Both the position numbers and the translations under genes were made by a program. Under the pieces are notes generated by a model. It made no database searches. It saw only the letters and a program-made list of their open reading frames with translations, and was not told the origin of the DNA. A stretch of 64,000 bases of DNA from CAZRSW01 sp964602845. Its GTDB lineage: Bacteria; Chloroflexota; Dehalococcoidia; Lucifugimonadales; UBA826. Each line of letters begins with the position of its first letter. The stretch's first letter is position 1. The stretch covers positions 62,001-126,000 of the forward strand of contig CAZRSW010000003.1 of assembly GCA_964602845.1 (NCBI GenBank), written 5' to 3'. Below are positions 27,296 to 36,658 of this stretch, in pieces.

Positions 27296-30172
27296 ATGCT
27301 TCCTGAAGATTCAAAAAGCAATATCATCATAAAAGGTGCTAGAGAGCACAACCTAAAGAACATAGATGTGATCATACCAAGGAATAAATTGGTCGTGATA
27401 ACTGGGGTTTCGGGTTCTGGTAAAAGCTCTCTAGCATTCGATACCATTTACGCAGAAGGACAGAGGCGATACGTTGAATCTTTGTCCTCTTACGCACGTC
27501 AATTCTTGGGCCGAATGGACAAGCCAGATGTAGATAACATAGAAGGTCTATCACCAGCAATATCAATAGACCAAAAAGGAGTGTCGCATAACCCTCGCTC
27601 CACGGTGGGAACTGTAACCGAGATTTACGACTATTTGAGACTCCTGTTTGCTCGGGCTGGCAAACCCCACTGCTACAAATGCGGCAGACCCGTATCAAGA
27701 CAAACTATCCAACAAATAGTAGATTCCATCATGGCCCTTCCAGAAAATACACGTATCCAAATACTTGCCCCTGTAGTCAAAAGGCGTAAGGGGGAACATA
27801 AAGAACTCTTGGAGTCCTGCAGAAAATCGGGGTATGTGAGAGTTAGGATAGATGGCACGATTAGAGACCTTTCTGATGAAATCTCGTTGGACAAACAAAA
27901 ATGGCACTCTATCGATGTTGTGGTGGATCGACTGGTAATTAGAAAAAATCTAGATCGCTCCAGAGTATCAGATTCCACCGAAGCAGCGTTGGAACAAGCT
28001 GGTGGAAGCGCCTTATTATACGTACAAGGTGGCGACGAAATAACTTTCTCGGAAGATTTTGCTTGTACTCACTGCAACATCAGCTTAAACGAACTTGAAC
28101 CGAGAACCTTCAGCTTTAATAACCCCCATGGTGCCTGTAGTAAATGTACGGGCTTAGGTTACAAATTGGTTGTCGACCCTGAATTGGTGATACCTGACTC
28201 TACAAAATCCATACGTGAAGGAGGGGTGGCAGGATGGGCAAGAACAGGGTCCTTATCGCCATGGTATATGAGCCAATTACAATCTTTGGCAGACTCCATT
28301 GGGTTCAGTACAGAAGTTCCTATAAATGAATTGGCTGAAGAAGATATGAATTCAATTTTAAATGGTACTAAAAACAATAGGATCAAAGTAACCCATCACA
28401 CCAAAAAAGGACGCCGATACCAATGGCAATCTAGATTCGAAGGTGTGCTTAACAACTTAGAACGACGTCATTCTGAAACGGGCTCTGATAATGTCAGAAA
28501 GGATATTGAACGTTATATGACGTCACTCCCATGTCAGAACTGTCAGGGGAAACGACTAAGACCGGAGGCTTTAGCGGTAACGATCAATAATGAAAATGTT
28601 ATGCAAATAACAGATAAATCTGTCTCCGATGCTTTGGAATGGGTTCGAGGTCTAGAACGTAACCGCGGGCTCTCCGAAAGAGACAAAATTGTATCGCAAC
28701 AGATCTTAAAAGAGATCAGCGCTCGGCTCGAATTCCTTGTCAATATTGGACTAGATTACTTGACCCTATCACGAACTGCTTCTACTTTAAGCGGGGGAGA
28801 GGCTCAACGAATACGCTTAGCCACTCAAATCGGCTCCGGACTGATGGGTGTGCTATATGTTTGTGATGAACCCTCCATAGGTCTTCATCCTGCAGATGAC
28901 CACCGACTGATAAAAACCTTAAAAGGCCTAAGAGATGTTGGAAATTCCGTCCTCATAGTCGAACATGACGAAGCTATAATGAGATCCGCGGATTATATCG
29001 TCGATCTAGGCCCGGGGGCAGGAGAACACGGCGGTGAAGTGGTTGTTTCAGGGTCTGTACAAAGAGTGATGGCCGATTCAGCATCTGTGACCGGTCAATA
29101 TCTATCCGGTGCCAAATCAATAGACACGCCGATAAAACGACGTAGCCCAAGTGGCAATTCCCTCCAGATTCTAGGAGCGGCACAAAACAACTTAAAGAAT
29201 ATAGATGTTGAAATACCTCTCGGCATTTTAGTCTGCGTGACGGGAGTATCAGGATCGGGGAAAAGCACATTAATAAATGAAATACTTTATAAGAGACTAG
29301 CTCAACACTTCTATCGCTCAAAAGATCGGCCTGGAGCATTCGAGAAATTAAGTGGTACCGATCACCTCGACAAGGTGGTAAATATTGACCAATCTCCTAT
29401 AGGGCGAACGCCTAGAAGTAATCCTGCAACTTACACCGGAACTTTCACACCCGTCCGAGAACTTTTTGCAAGATCTCCTGAAGCACGAAGCAGGGCATAT
29501 AAGCCTGGTCGGTTCTCGTTCAATGTCAAGGGCGGGCGCTGTGAAAATTGTAGCGGCGACGGGTCTATTAACATAGAGATGCAATTCCTGCCGGATGTCA
29601 GCGTCCCATGCGAAGAGTGCAACGGCCAAAGATATAACCGAGAGGCCTTAGAAATCTCCTACAAGGACAAAAATATAGCTGAAGTGCTTCAATTAACCGT
29701 AAGTGAGGCTCTAGATTTTTTCTCAGGTATACCTCGCATTAAAAACAGACTTCAAACTCTTCAAGATGTTGGGCTTGGCTACATTAGACTGGGGCAACCT
29801 GCAACACATTTAAGTGGGGGAGAGGCTCAACGAGTCAAACTAGCAACCGAGTTGTCAAAACGGGCCACCGGGAAAACACTGTATATTTTAGACGAGCCTA
29901 CCACAGGGTTATCCTTTGAGGACTGTTCTTATTTACTGAAGGTTCTGCATCGGTTGGTAGACTCTGGCAATTCGGTAATATTAATTGAACATCACCTCGA
30001 CCTCATTAAAAATGCCGACTGGATTATCGATCTTGGGCCTGGCGCGGGGGACAAAGGAGGCAATTTAGTGGCCACGGGAACGCCAGAGGAAATAGCGGCT
30101 CTCAACTACTCCCTAACAGGAAGCTACCTCAATAGTTTCCTTACTGAACCCGCTAAATCTACAATTGGGTGA
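27296..30172 (+). CDS. uvrA: Excinuclease ABC subunit A
   Basis: DNA damage-recognition ATPase of nucleotide excision repair, 958 residues. ATPase half 1 has Walker A TGVSGSGKSSLAFDT (near 35). Zinc modules are visible as CxxC pairs (ACTHC... CSKCTGLG, near 250-280; and CENCSGDG... CEECNGQR, near 745-775). The LSGGEAQRIRLA and LSGGEAQRVKLA signatures mark both halves. The second Walker A is TGVSGSGKSTLINEI (near 650). It forms a dimer that loads UvrB. All domains are intact. Confidence 0.97.
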   Translation: MLPEDSKSNIIIKGAREHNLKNIDVIIPRNKLVVITGVSGSGKSSLAFDTIYAEGQRRYVESLSSYARQFLGRMDKPDVDNIEGLSPAISIDQKGVSHNPRSTVGTVTEIYDYLRLLFARAGKPHCYKCGRPVSRQTIQQIVDSIMALPENTRIQILAPVVKRRKGEHKELLESCRKSGYVRVRIDGTIRDLSDEISLDKQKWHSIDVVVDRLVIRKNLDRSRVSDSTEAALEQAGGSALLYVQGGDEITFSEDFACTHCNISLNELEPRTFSFNNPHGACSKCTGLGYKLVVDPELVIPDSTKSIREGGVAGWARTGSLSPWYMSQLQSLADSIGFSTEVPINELAEEDMNSILNGTKNNRIKVTHHTKKGRRYQWQSRFEGVLNNLERRHSETGSDNVRKDIERYMTSLPCQNCQGKRLRPEALAVTINNENVMQITDKSVSDALEWVRGLERNRGLSERDKIVSQQILKEISARLEFLVNIGLDYLTLSRTASTLSGGEAQRIRLATQIGSGLMGVLYVCDEPSIGLHPADDHRLIKTLKGLRDVGNSVLIVEHDEAIMRSADYIVDLGPGAGEHGGEVVVSGSVQRVMADSASVTGQYLSGAKSIDTPIKRRSPSGNSLQILGAAQNNLKNIDVEIPLGILVCVTGVSGSGKSTLINEILYKRLAQHFYRSKDRPGAFEKLSGTDHLDKVVNIDQSPIGRTPRSNPATYTGTFTPVRELFARSPEARSRAYKPGRFSFNVKGGRCENCSGDGSINIEMQFLPDVSVPCEECNGQRYNREALEISYKDKNIAEVLQLTVSEALDFFSGIPRIKNRLQTLQDVGLGYIRLGQPATHLSGGEAQRVKLATELSKRATGKTLYILDEPTTGLSFEDCSYLLKVLHRLVDSGNSVILIEHHLDLIKNADWIIDLGPGAGDKGGNLVATGTPEEIAALNYSLTGSYLNSFLTEPAKSTIG

Positions 30173-30487
30173 ACCACATTATCCACACGCGTGGCCTATA
30201 TAACAATTATGTACAGAGAAATATTATGATGACCCTTTCAAAGTATTTAAGATGCCCAACAGGCACTACATAACGCCGTTTGTTCTACCTGCGTACGTTA
30301 TGTTAGTATGGTGCGGCATGCAACACTGAGGCCGTGGGTGCGTTTTTTAACGTGCTGGCAAAAGGCTAGTTTGCAAGGAATCTAGGATGAATAGTCCATT
30401 CCTGCCTTGTGGCTGGAAAAAATGGTCGTTCACCATTATGGAGTTCGAAACAATTATCGAATTCCTTAAGAGAAAGGAGGCAGTCTT
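30173..30487 (+). promoter_or_regulatory. Structured leader before the Mo hydroxylase operon
   Basis: This 315-base region holds at least six inverted repeats in the plus-strand order: GCGGC 30313-30317 with GCCGT 30331-30335; a stem at 30338-30344 with 30349-30355; CTGGC 30355-30359 with GCTAG 30365-30369; a compound stem with CAA-GGAAT 30374-30381 pairing to ATTCC 30398-30402 and TTG 30407-30409, plus inner GGA/TCC; AATGGT 30421-30426 with ACCATT 30432-30437; and GGAGTTCGA 30440-30448 with TCGAATTCC 30457-30465. The last lies just before the AAAGGAGG ribosome-binding site at 30473. This suggests a cis-regulatory RNA such as a riboswitch. I do not recognise a known consensus and no promoter is evident. 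Confidence 0.5.
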
Positions 30488-31363
30488 TTGAAATGGGTTG
30501 ATTATCAGAAACCGGAGTCACTGGATGAGGCTATATCAGTATTAGCTGAGTCGAACGGGACAGCTCGTCCTATGGCTGGAGGCACAGACCTCCTAGTACA
30601 GTTAAGAGCGGGAGGTGGCCGCGTCGACGCAGACACCATAGTAGACGTCAAAAGCGTTCCAGAATTGAATGAGATCAGTTATAGCGCGGACAAAGGTCTT
30701 ACCATTGGGGCCGCGGTAGAATGCTACAAAATCTATAACGACTCTAATGTTAAAAAACATTTTTCAGCGTTGATTGATTCGGCCTCCCTCATAGGAGGGA
30801 CGCAAATTCAGGGACGCGCTTCGCTAGGCGGAAATTTATGTAATGCCGCACCGAGCGGTGATTCAATCCCTAATTTGGTTGCGCACAATGCCATAGCTAG
30901 TATTGTAGGACCAACGGGTAAGAGAGAAGTCTCGGTTGAAGAGATTTGCCTGGGACCAGGCAAAACTTCACTGGCCGCCGACGAGCTACTGGTATCACTA
31001 AATATACCAATTGGCGGACCAGGATTTGGCGCCAATTACATCAGGTTTATACCCAGAAATGAAATGGATATCGCAGTTGCGGGCGCAGGCGTTTCAGTAA
31101 ACATATCAGCTGGTAAATTCACCAAAGCGAAGGTCTGCCTAGCGTCGGTTGCTCCAGTGCCATTGCTTGTTAGTGAAGCAGGGGACGCGTTAGTAGGCAA
31201 AAATGTCGGACCAGAGGCAATACAAGAGGCTGCTGATCTCGCAAAGAAAGCTGCCAAGCCTATATCTGATATGCGTGGAACGGCAGACTACAGAAAACAC
31301 CTTTGCGAAGTTTTGACGCGGAGGGCCCTAACAACGGCAGTACAACGAGCACAGGAGAACTAA
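30488..31363 (+). CDS. Mo hydroxylase FAD-binding medium subunit (CoxM/XdhB-like)
   Basis: FAD subunit of a xanthine-dehydrogenase/aldehyde-oxidase-family enzyme, 291 residues. FAD contacts are seen in MAGGTDLLVQLR (near 33) and ASLGGNLCNAAPSGDS (near 112). The C-terminal CO-dehydrogenase-flavoprotein domain follows. It passes electrons from the [2Fe-2S] subunit to an acceptor. The start is TTG at 30488, seven bases after AAAGGAGG. It is the first gene of a tight three-subunit operon: gaps of 3 and 6 bases follow. Confidence 0.93.
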   Translation: MKWVDYQKPESLDEAISVLAESNGTARPMAGGTDLLVQLRAGGGRVDADTIVDVKSVPELNEISYSADKGLTIGAAVECYKIYNDSNVKKHFSALIDSASLIGGTQIQGRASLGGNLCNAAPSGDSIPNLVAHNAIASIVGPTGKREVSVEEICLGPGKTSLAADELLVSLNIPIGGPGFGANYIRFIPRNEMDIAVAGAGVSVNISAGKFTKAKVCLASVAPVPLLVSEAGDALVGKNVGPEAIQEAADLAKKAAKPISDMRGTADYRKHLCEVLTRRALTTAVQRAQEN

Positions 31364-31366
31364 AAC

Positions 31367-31846
31367 ATGCCAGGAAAAACATATGTACAAACAACAATCA
31401 ACGGAGAGCCTGTCGACTTTCTTTGTGAACCCAGACAAAGTCTTTTGGAATGCCTGAGGGATATCGTCGGTTTGACTGGTACGAAGGAGGGTTGCAACGA
31501 TGGCAACTGCGGGGCTTGCACTGTGGAAATGGACGGAAGAATCGTGACTTCGTGTTTAGTACTAGGGGTAGAGGCTGAAGGAGCATCGATAGAGACAATT
31601 GAAGGCGTCGCGGACGGAAGTAATCTTCACCCAATCCAAGCCGCATTTTTAGAGAACGCAGCCCTTCAATGTGGGATCTGCACACCTGGATTCATAGTTG
31701 CCTCTAAGTCATTACTGGAAAGCAACCCTAATCCAAGTGAGCATGATATTAGATTCTGGCTCGCTAACAACCTTTGCAGATGTACCGGATACGACAAGAT
31801 TGTTCGAGCTGTGCAGGACGCAGCCAAAAGAATGCAGGAGGCCTAA
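31367..31846 (+). CDS. Mo hydroxylase [2Fe-2S] small subunit (CoxS-like)
   Basis: Iron-sulfur subunit of 159 residues with two [2Fe-2S] clusters. The plant-ferredoxin-type cluster uses C43, C48, C51 and C63. The second, in the helical domain, uses C102, C105, C137 and C139 (CGICTPGF and CRCTGY). It relays electrons from the molybdenum centre to FAD. The length and motifs are standard for the CoxS/HcrC family. Confidence 0.95.
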   Translation: MPGKTYVQTTINGEPVDFLCEPRQSLLECLRDIVGLTGTKEGCNDGNCGACTVEMDGRIVTSCLVLGVEAEGASIETIEGVADGSNLHPIQAAFLENAALQCGICTPGFIVASKSLLESNPNPSEHDIRFWLANNLCRCTGYDKIVRAVQDAAKRMQEA

Positions 31847-31852
31847 CGAACA

Positions 31853-34138
31853 ATGACTACAGCCGATTATGAAAGAAATCAAGTGTTAGCCAATGCCGAA
31901 GATTACAAAGTCGTCGGAACAAGGCCAGTCCGACACGATGGCGCTGACAAAGTTACAGGTCGAGCCCTTTATGGCGCAGACTTTGACGCCGCTGGACTGT
32001 TGCACGGTAAAATACTTAGAAGCCCCCACGCTCACGCGAAAATAATATCCATTGACACTAGCCAAGCTGAGTCGCTGGAAGGGGTTAAGGCAGTTGTTAC
32101 GCACCTAGATTTCCCAGAATCAGACAAAGACATTGTCGGTACAGGGGACGAAGCAACAAAGCTGGTATGGCTACGCGACAATATCATGGCAAGCACAAAA
32201 GTGCTATATAAGGGACATGCCATAGCGGGCGTTGCCGCAGTTAATCCCCATATCGCAGAGCAAGCAGTGGATCTTATCCATGTGGAATATGAAGTTCTAT
32301 CTCCGGTTCTCACCACTCAGGAGGCTATGGCCGAAGGTGCATCTCTACTCCACGATTCTCTAACAACAGAGGAATTAGGCTATGACACAGGAAAGGTCAG
32401 TAACACAGCAGAACACATTCAACATGTGAAAGGTGATGTTGCGAAAGGTTTCGAGCAAGCCGACCACATTTTTGAAAGAGAGTTTAATACCAAGACGGTT
32501 CACCAAGGATACATTGAGCCCCACAACGGGACCGCTCTTTGGAGTCCTGATGGGCGTCTTCATGTATGGTGCAGCACACAGGGGTCCTTTGTAGTGAGAG
32601 ATAGCCTCGCTGACTTACTCAACATCCCAGCATCGAAGGTAAGAGTGACACCTATGGAGATTGGTGGTGGATTCGGAGGTAAAATACCTGTTTATGTCGA
32701 ACCGGTTGCAGCACTGCTATCACAAAAAACCGGGAATCCGGTCAAGATAGTCATGAGCCGTAAAGACACTTTTGAAGGATCAGGTCCAACACCCGGCTCA
32801 AATCTAAAAATCAAGATAGGCGTAACCGAGGACGGAACCATTACGGCGGCACAAGCATGGATGGCTATGGAAGCCGGAGCATACCCAGGATCCCCAGTCG
32901 GAGCAGCAGCGCAATGTGTCTTCGCAGCCTATGATATAGAAAATACCCTCATTGACGGATACGATGTCGTTGTAAACAAACCAAAAACCCAAGCCTACCG
33001 AGCCCCTGGAGCCCCAAATGCCGCATTTGGAACAGAACAAGTAGTGGACGAGATAGCAGAATATCTTAAAATGGACAAAATAGACCTAAGACTTAAGAAT
33101 GCAGCAAAAGAAGGGACAAGGAGAGCAGACGGACCTGTGTTCAAACGCATTGGGTGTGAGGAAGTGCTAGAAGCGATGAGAGACCATCCCCACTATCAAA
33201 GCCCCCTTCCCGAAGGGCAAGGCAGGGGAGTCGCAATTGGATTTTGGTTTAACATAGCCTTGGACTCAGCTTGTAATATAGCAATCAACTCTGATGGGTC
33301 TATAAACCTAACTGAGGGGTCAACGGATATAGGTGGATCACGCACCTCCATTGCAATGCAAGCAGCAGAAGTATTAGGAATACCTGTGGAAGACGTTAGA
33401 CCCTCTGTAGTTGATACAGACACCATCGGATTTACCGCAGTAACCGGCGGTAGCAGGACAACTTACGCAACCGGATGGGCTGCTTACAAAGCCGCTGAGG
33501 ACGTGAAGAAACAGATCATAGCGCGAGTAGCTGATGTTATTTGGGGGATCGATGCTTCAGACATCAAGATGGAGGACGGTATAATCACATCTAAAACTGA
33601 CTCGGAACTGCGTATGACATTCAAGGAGTTTGCATCTCAGATGGGAGACACTGGGGGAGGGATAAGTGGACAAGCCTCAGTAAAGCCAGAGGAGGGTATA
33701 GGAGGATCTTTTTGCGGGAACATTGTGGATCTGAAGGTTGATCCGGAAACCGGGAAAACATCCATATCCAGATTTACCTGTGTCCAGGATGCTGGCAAGG
33801 CAATACATCCGGACTACGTAGAAGGACAAATGCAAGGCGGATCTGTCCAAGGGATAGGTTGGGCATTGAATGAAGAGTACTTTATGTCCGAAGACGGTAA
33901 CATGGACAATTCAAGCCTACTAGACTATCGTATGCCTACAGCACTTGACTTACCTATGATCGACACAGTTATAGTTGAAGTACACAACCCAGGTCACCCG
34001 TTTGGAGTAAGAGGTGTAGGAGAAGCCAACATAGTTCCTCCTCTTGCAGCGATCGCCAATGCGATAAGCGACGCCACTGGAATCAGAATGACCGATATGC
34101 CTATGAATTCTGGCGCGATCGTGGCATCAGATTCCTGA
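31853..34138 (+). CDS. Mo hydroxylase catalytic large subunit (CoxL/XdhA-like)
   Basis: Molybdopterin-binding catalytic subunit of 761 residues. Aldehyde-oxidase-type N-domain (about 20-150) is followed by two molybdopterin domains with GGGFGGK near 275. The loop near the metal reads AYRAPGA at 381-387. It is neither the AYXCSFR of true carbon-monoxide dehydrogenase nor the AYRGAGR of form-II enzymes. The catalytic Glu is E724 in GVGEANIVPP. It probably hydroxylates an aldehyde, purine or aromatic heterocycle; the substrate cannot be named. The three subunits are in the order medium-small-large, as in cox-type operons. Confidence 0.92.
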   Translation: MTTADYERNQVLANAEDYKVVGTRPVRHDGADKVTGRALYGADFDAAGLLHGKILRSPHAHAKIISIDTSQAESLEGVKAVVTHLDFPESDKDIVGTGDEATKLVWLRDNIMASTKVLYKGHAIAGVAAVNPHIAEQAVDLIHVEYEVLSPVLTTQEAMAEGASLLHDSLTTEELGYDTGKVSNTAEHIQHVKGDVAKGFEQADHIFEREFNTKTVHQGYIEPHNGTALWSPDGRLHVWCSTQGSFVVRDSLADLLNIPASKVRVTPMEIGGGFGGKIPVYVEPVAALLSQKTGNPVKIVMSRKDTFEGSGPTPGSNLKIKIGVTEDGTITAAQAWMAMEAGAYPGSPVGAAAQCVFAAYDIENTLIDGYDVVVNKPKTQAYRAPGAPNAAFGTEQVVDEIAEYLKMDKIDLRLKNAAKEGTRRADGPVFKRIGCEEVLEAMRDHPHYQSPLPEGQGRGVAIGFWFNIALDSACNIAINSDGSINLTEGSTDIGGSRTSIAMQAAEVLGIPVEDVRPSVVDTDTIGFTAVTGGSRTTYATGWAAYKAAEDVKKQIIARVADVIWGIDASDIKMEDGIITSKTDSELRMTFKEFASQMGDTGGGISGQASVKPEEGIGGSFCGNIVDLKVDPETGKTSISRFTCVQDAGKAIHPDYVEGQMQGGSVQGIGWALNEEYFMSEDGNMDNSSLLDYRMPTALDLPMIDTVIVEVHNPGHPFGVRGVGEANIVPPLAAIANAISDATGIRMTDMPMNSGAIVASDS

Positions 34139-34160
34139 CATAAAAAAGGCTTTTGAAAAA

Positions 34161-34424
34161 ATGGCTGTAGTTTTCATTCCATCACTGATGCAAAATATTG
34201 TAGATGGTAGGGATAAGCTATCCGTGGAGGGTTCAAACGTTAGACAAATCATCGATAATATAGATGAGTCATACCCTGGATTCAAGGATAGGTTGGTAGA
34301 AAACAATAGGATAAGGCCCAACATTGCTGTCGCTATAGATGGAGAAATAACTCCCCTAGGCTTAATACAGAAGGTGCCAAATGAGAGCGAGGTTCACTTC
34401 CTTCCCGCGATATCGGGAGGATGA
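34161..34424 (+). CDS. MoaD/ThiS-family sulfur carrier
   Basis: A ubiquitin-fold protein of 87 residues ending in Ser-Gly-Gly, as needed for C-terminal adenylation and thiocarboxylation. It begins with a beta strand (VVFIPSLMQ), followed by the VRQIIDNIDESYPGFKDRL helix. It lies 22 bases after the molybdenum hydroxylase catalytic gene, so it may supply sulfur for the cofactor or for another pathway. No activating E1-like enzyme is in the window. It is a diverged paralogue of the protein at 45633-45911, whose C-terminus differs. Confidence 0.82.
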   Translation: MAVVFIPSLMQNIVDGRDKLSVEGSNVRQIIDNIDESYPGFKDRLVENNRIRPNIAVAIDGEITPLGLIQKVPNESEVHFLPAISGG

Positions 34425-34478
34425 ACTGGTCCACAACTTAGTCTCATCACGACATTGTGATCATCTGATACCATCACA

Positions 34479-35357
34479 ATGGAACAACGCTGCTTTCGAT
34501 GGCACTGGATGATTCAACCCGTATTTAGACGTGCACAGTGTGGAGACATTGAAATGCACTATGCTGAATGGGGCACCAAGTCTGGCCAAGTAGTACTGCT
34601 GGTCCATGGTAATATGCGTACGTCTAGAAGTTTTGATGCGGTAGCCAAAAAAATTCGCATCTGTGGCAAAGTCATAGCAGTTGACTTGAGAGGTCATGGA
34701 GAAAGCACTTGGACCAAGACTGGATACCAGTTTGATGACAAGGCCAGAGACCTTTCTAACTTCTCGGAGCACCTAAATTTAGAAGACGTTGTCGCCGTAG
34801 GGCATTCGAGCGGTGCTGTAGCATTGATTATAGCCTCATTAATTAACCAGAACCCATTTAATCGACTGATATTAATGGAACCAATGATGGTGATAGATGA
34901 TCAATACAATCAATTAATGGCCGCAAGAGCAAAAAAACCAAGACGTACCTGGAGTGATCCTTCAGAACTATTGGAGTTACTTCAGTCACATCCAACAACC
35001 CGTAAATGGAGTCCCGATGTGATGAAAGACGTAGTTTCCTTTGAAACCTACATCAATAACTGTGGCAGAGTAGATATGAAATGGTCACATCAGTCTCTTT
35101 GTTATTCTCCTAACAAGATAGATCGACTAGACGTATTGCCAATTTTGAATGAACTGCATCTACCGATCCTCATCATCATAAGTGAAGAAAATAAGAATCG
35201 TTTTGACTCAGTGACAGCTTTGGCTAAAAATTCAGATCACATTAGCACAGTCATAATAGAGAGAACAGCCCATAACATGTATATGGAAAGACCCGGAACT
35301 GTGGCGAATATTATTGAAGGTTTTAGTTCCGATCTACCTATCCCTGACAGAATCTAA
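34479..35357 (+). CDS. Alpha/beta hydrolase
   Basis: Alpha/beta-hydrolase-fold enzyme of 292 residues. The oxyanion segment LVHGNMRTSRSF is near 41-52. The nucleophile S110 lies in VGHSSGAV, and the catalytic His is in RTAHNMYMERP near 265-275. The strand DLRGHGES is also typical. The substrate is unknown. The start could be ATG 34479 or the in-frame ATG at 34509. It follows the Mo operon by 54 bases on the same strand and overlaps the tail of the convergent enolase-superfamily gene by 4 bases. Confidence 0.85.
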   Translation: MEQRCFRWHWMIQPVFRRAQCGDIEMHYAEWGTKSGQVVLLVHGNMRTSRSFDAVAKKIRICGKVIAVDLRGHGESTWTKTGYQFDDKARDLSNFSEHLNLEDVVAVGHSSGAVALIIASLINQNPFNRLILMEPMMVIDDQYNQLMAARAKKPRRTWSDPSELLELLQSHPTTRKWSPDVMKDVVSFETYINNCGRVDMKWSHQSLCYSPNKIDRLDVLPILNELHLPILIIISEENKNRFDSVTALAKNSDHISTVIIERTAHNMYMERPGTVANIIEGFSSDLPIPDRI

Positions 35358-36607
35358 AATGAAGGGAGCCCTAATGACAATTCTGAGGGAGTATCACCAC
35401 CCATCCCATACGGAGCCGCACCATACCCAGTCTTAATACCTTTCCATGGGTGCGCCCTCGCAACCTCTTCATTGATATCTGCACCCCAACCTGGACCTGA
35501 TGGGACAGCCATGTATCCATTTACAATATCAGGCTGCGACGTTGTCAACTCATCTTTCCAAGGCACATCATCTATATCTACTTCCATGATACGTATGTTC
35601 GGTAAAGATGCGCATAGAGACGCACTTACAAAGGTCGAGAGATGGCTATAGTAATTGTGCGGGGCCACATTATGTTGGAAAACGTCAGCCAGGTCTCCAA
35701 CCTTCTTCGACTGACTAAACCCATTCCACGGCACATCGATCATAAACATATCTGCCGAATGTTGCTGAAAATATGGTAAATAGTCGCTCATATAGTAAAG
35801 ATTTTCACCAGTGCAGATTCTAGTAGTCGTCGAATCCTTTATCTGTCGTAGACTCTCAGGTTGATACATATCAATTTCCAGCCAAAGCATGTCAAATTGC
35901 TCCAAAACCTTTGCGATACGAAGACAAGCCTCAGTCTTAAAATTAAAGTTTAGATCAAGGTTGATATCTACATCGGGACCAACAGCATCTCTAAAAGTCC
36001 CTACCAATCTCTCGATATGGCGAAGAACCCTTGATGTCACAACTTGGTCAGTGTTATTCCTTCCCACAGCAAAGCCCCCACCAAAAACTATAGGATCGTC
36101 TCCGGGTATTATGACGTTAGTTTTGAGAGCAGTGAAACCTTTCGCCACCACTTCCTTACCTAAATCAGTTATATCATCCCACCTCATTATGGGTCTAACT
36201 CCAATGAGTTCATGGTTTCGCACCCTAGATGTACCACAATGAGACCAGTATACTCTCACCTTGTCACGAGTTGGACCACCAAACAATTCTGGAACCGAAA
36301 TCCCAAGACTTTTCGCTTTAATATCTATGAACGCACAGTCCAAACCTGCCAAAGCCTTAGCCGCGATCCCTCCAGGGCTTTGTCGCGTAGATCTATACAT
36401 GTCCCAAAACCTTGTCTCAAATTCTCTGGGGTCCGTGCCAATCAAAACTGGTTTCAAATCTTCGATCGTACCCGCAACTCCATTTGGTGAACGACCATCA
36501 CTGCACTCTCCCCACCCTGTTATACCCTCATCTGTCTCAACTTTCACAAATCCCCATGGCCTCCAACCGGCATCAACGATGAAATTTTCTATATTTGTGA
36601 TTTTCAT
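35354..36607 (-). CDS. Enolase-superfamily protein, variant active site
   Basis: MR-subgroup enolase-superfamily protein of 417 residues. Metal ligands D218, E244 and E268 and the D291-H317 dyad are visible, with E342 in the usual late position. The first base is K162, but the second position of the KxK motif is Asn (K162-T-N164). This departs from the paralogue at 1882-2982 and may change stereochemistry or reaction type. It is probably a sugar-acid dehydratase. It is followed on the same strand by nothing before the hydrolase tail, and the acyl-CoA ligase gene lies 51 bases upstream. Confidence 0.85.
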   Translation of the reverse strand: MKITNIENFIVDAGWRPWGFVKVETDEGITGWGECSDGRSPNGVAGTIEDLKPVLIGTDPREFETRFWDMYRSTRQSPGGIAAKALAGLDCAFIDIKAKSLGISVPELFGGPTRDKVRVYWSHCGTSRVRNHELIGVRPIMRWDDITDLGKEVVAKGFTALKTNVIIPGDDPIVFGGGFAVGRNNTDQVVTSRVLRHIERLVGTFRDAVGPDVDINLDLNFNFKTEACLRIAKVLEQFDMLWLEIDMYQPESLRQIKDSTTTRICTGENLYYMSDYLPYFQQHSADMFMIDVPWNGFSQSKKVGDLADVFQHNVAPHNYYSHLSTFVSASLCASLPNIRIMEVDIDDVPWKDELTTSQPDIVNGYMAVPSGPGWGADINEEVARAHPWKGIKTGYGAAPYGMGGDTPSELSLGLPSF

Positions 36608-36658
36608 TAATGTACCCTTCGTATTCCTTCATAATATCCAATAGATCAGAATTTATTG

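Noticed and set aside
31853..34138. Calling the hydroxylase a carbon-monoxide dehydrogenase
   Set aside because: The loop near the molybdenum reads AYRAPGA. True CoxL has AYXCSFR, so the function is left open.
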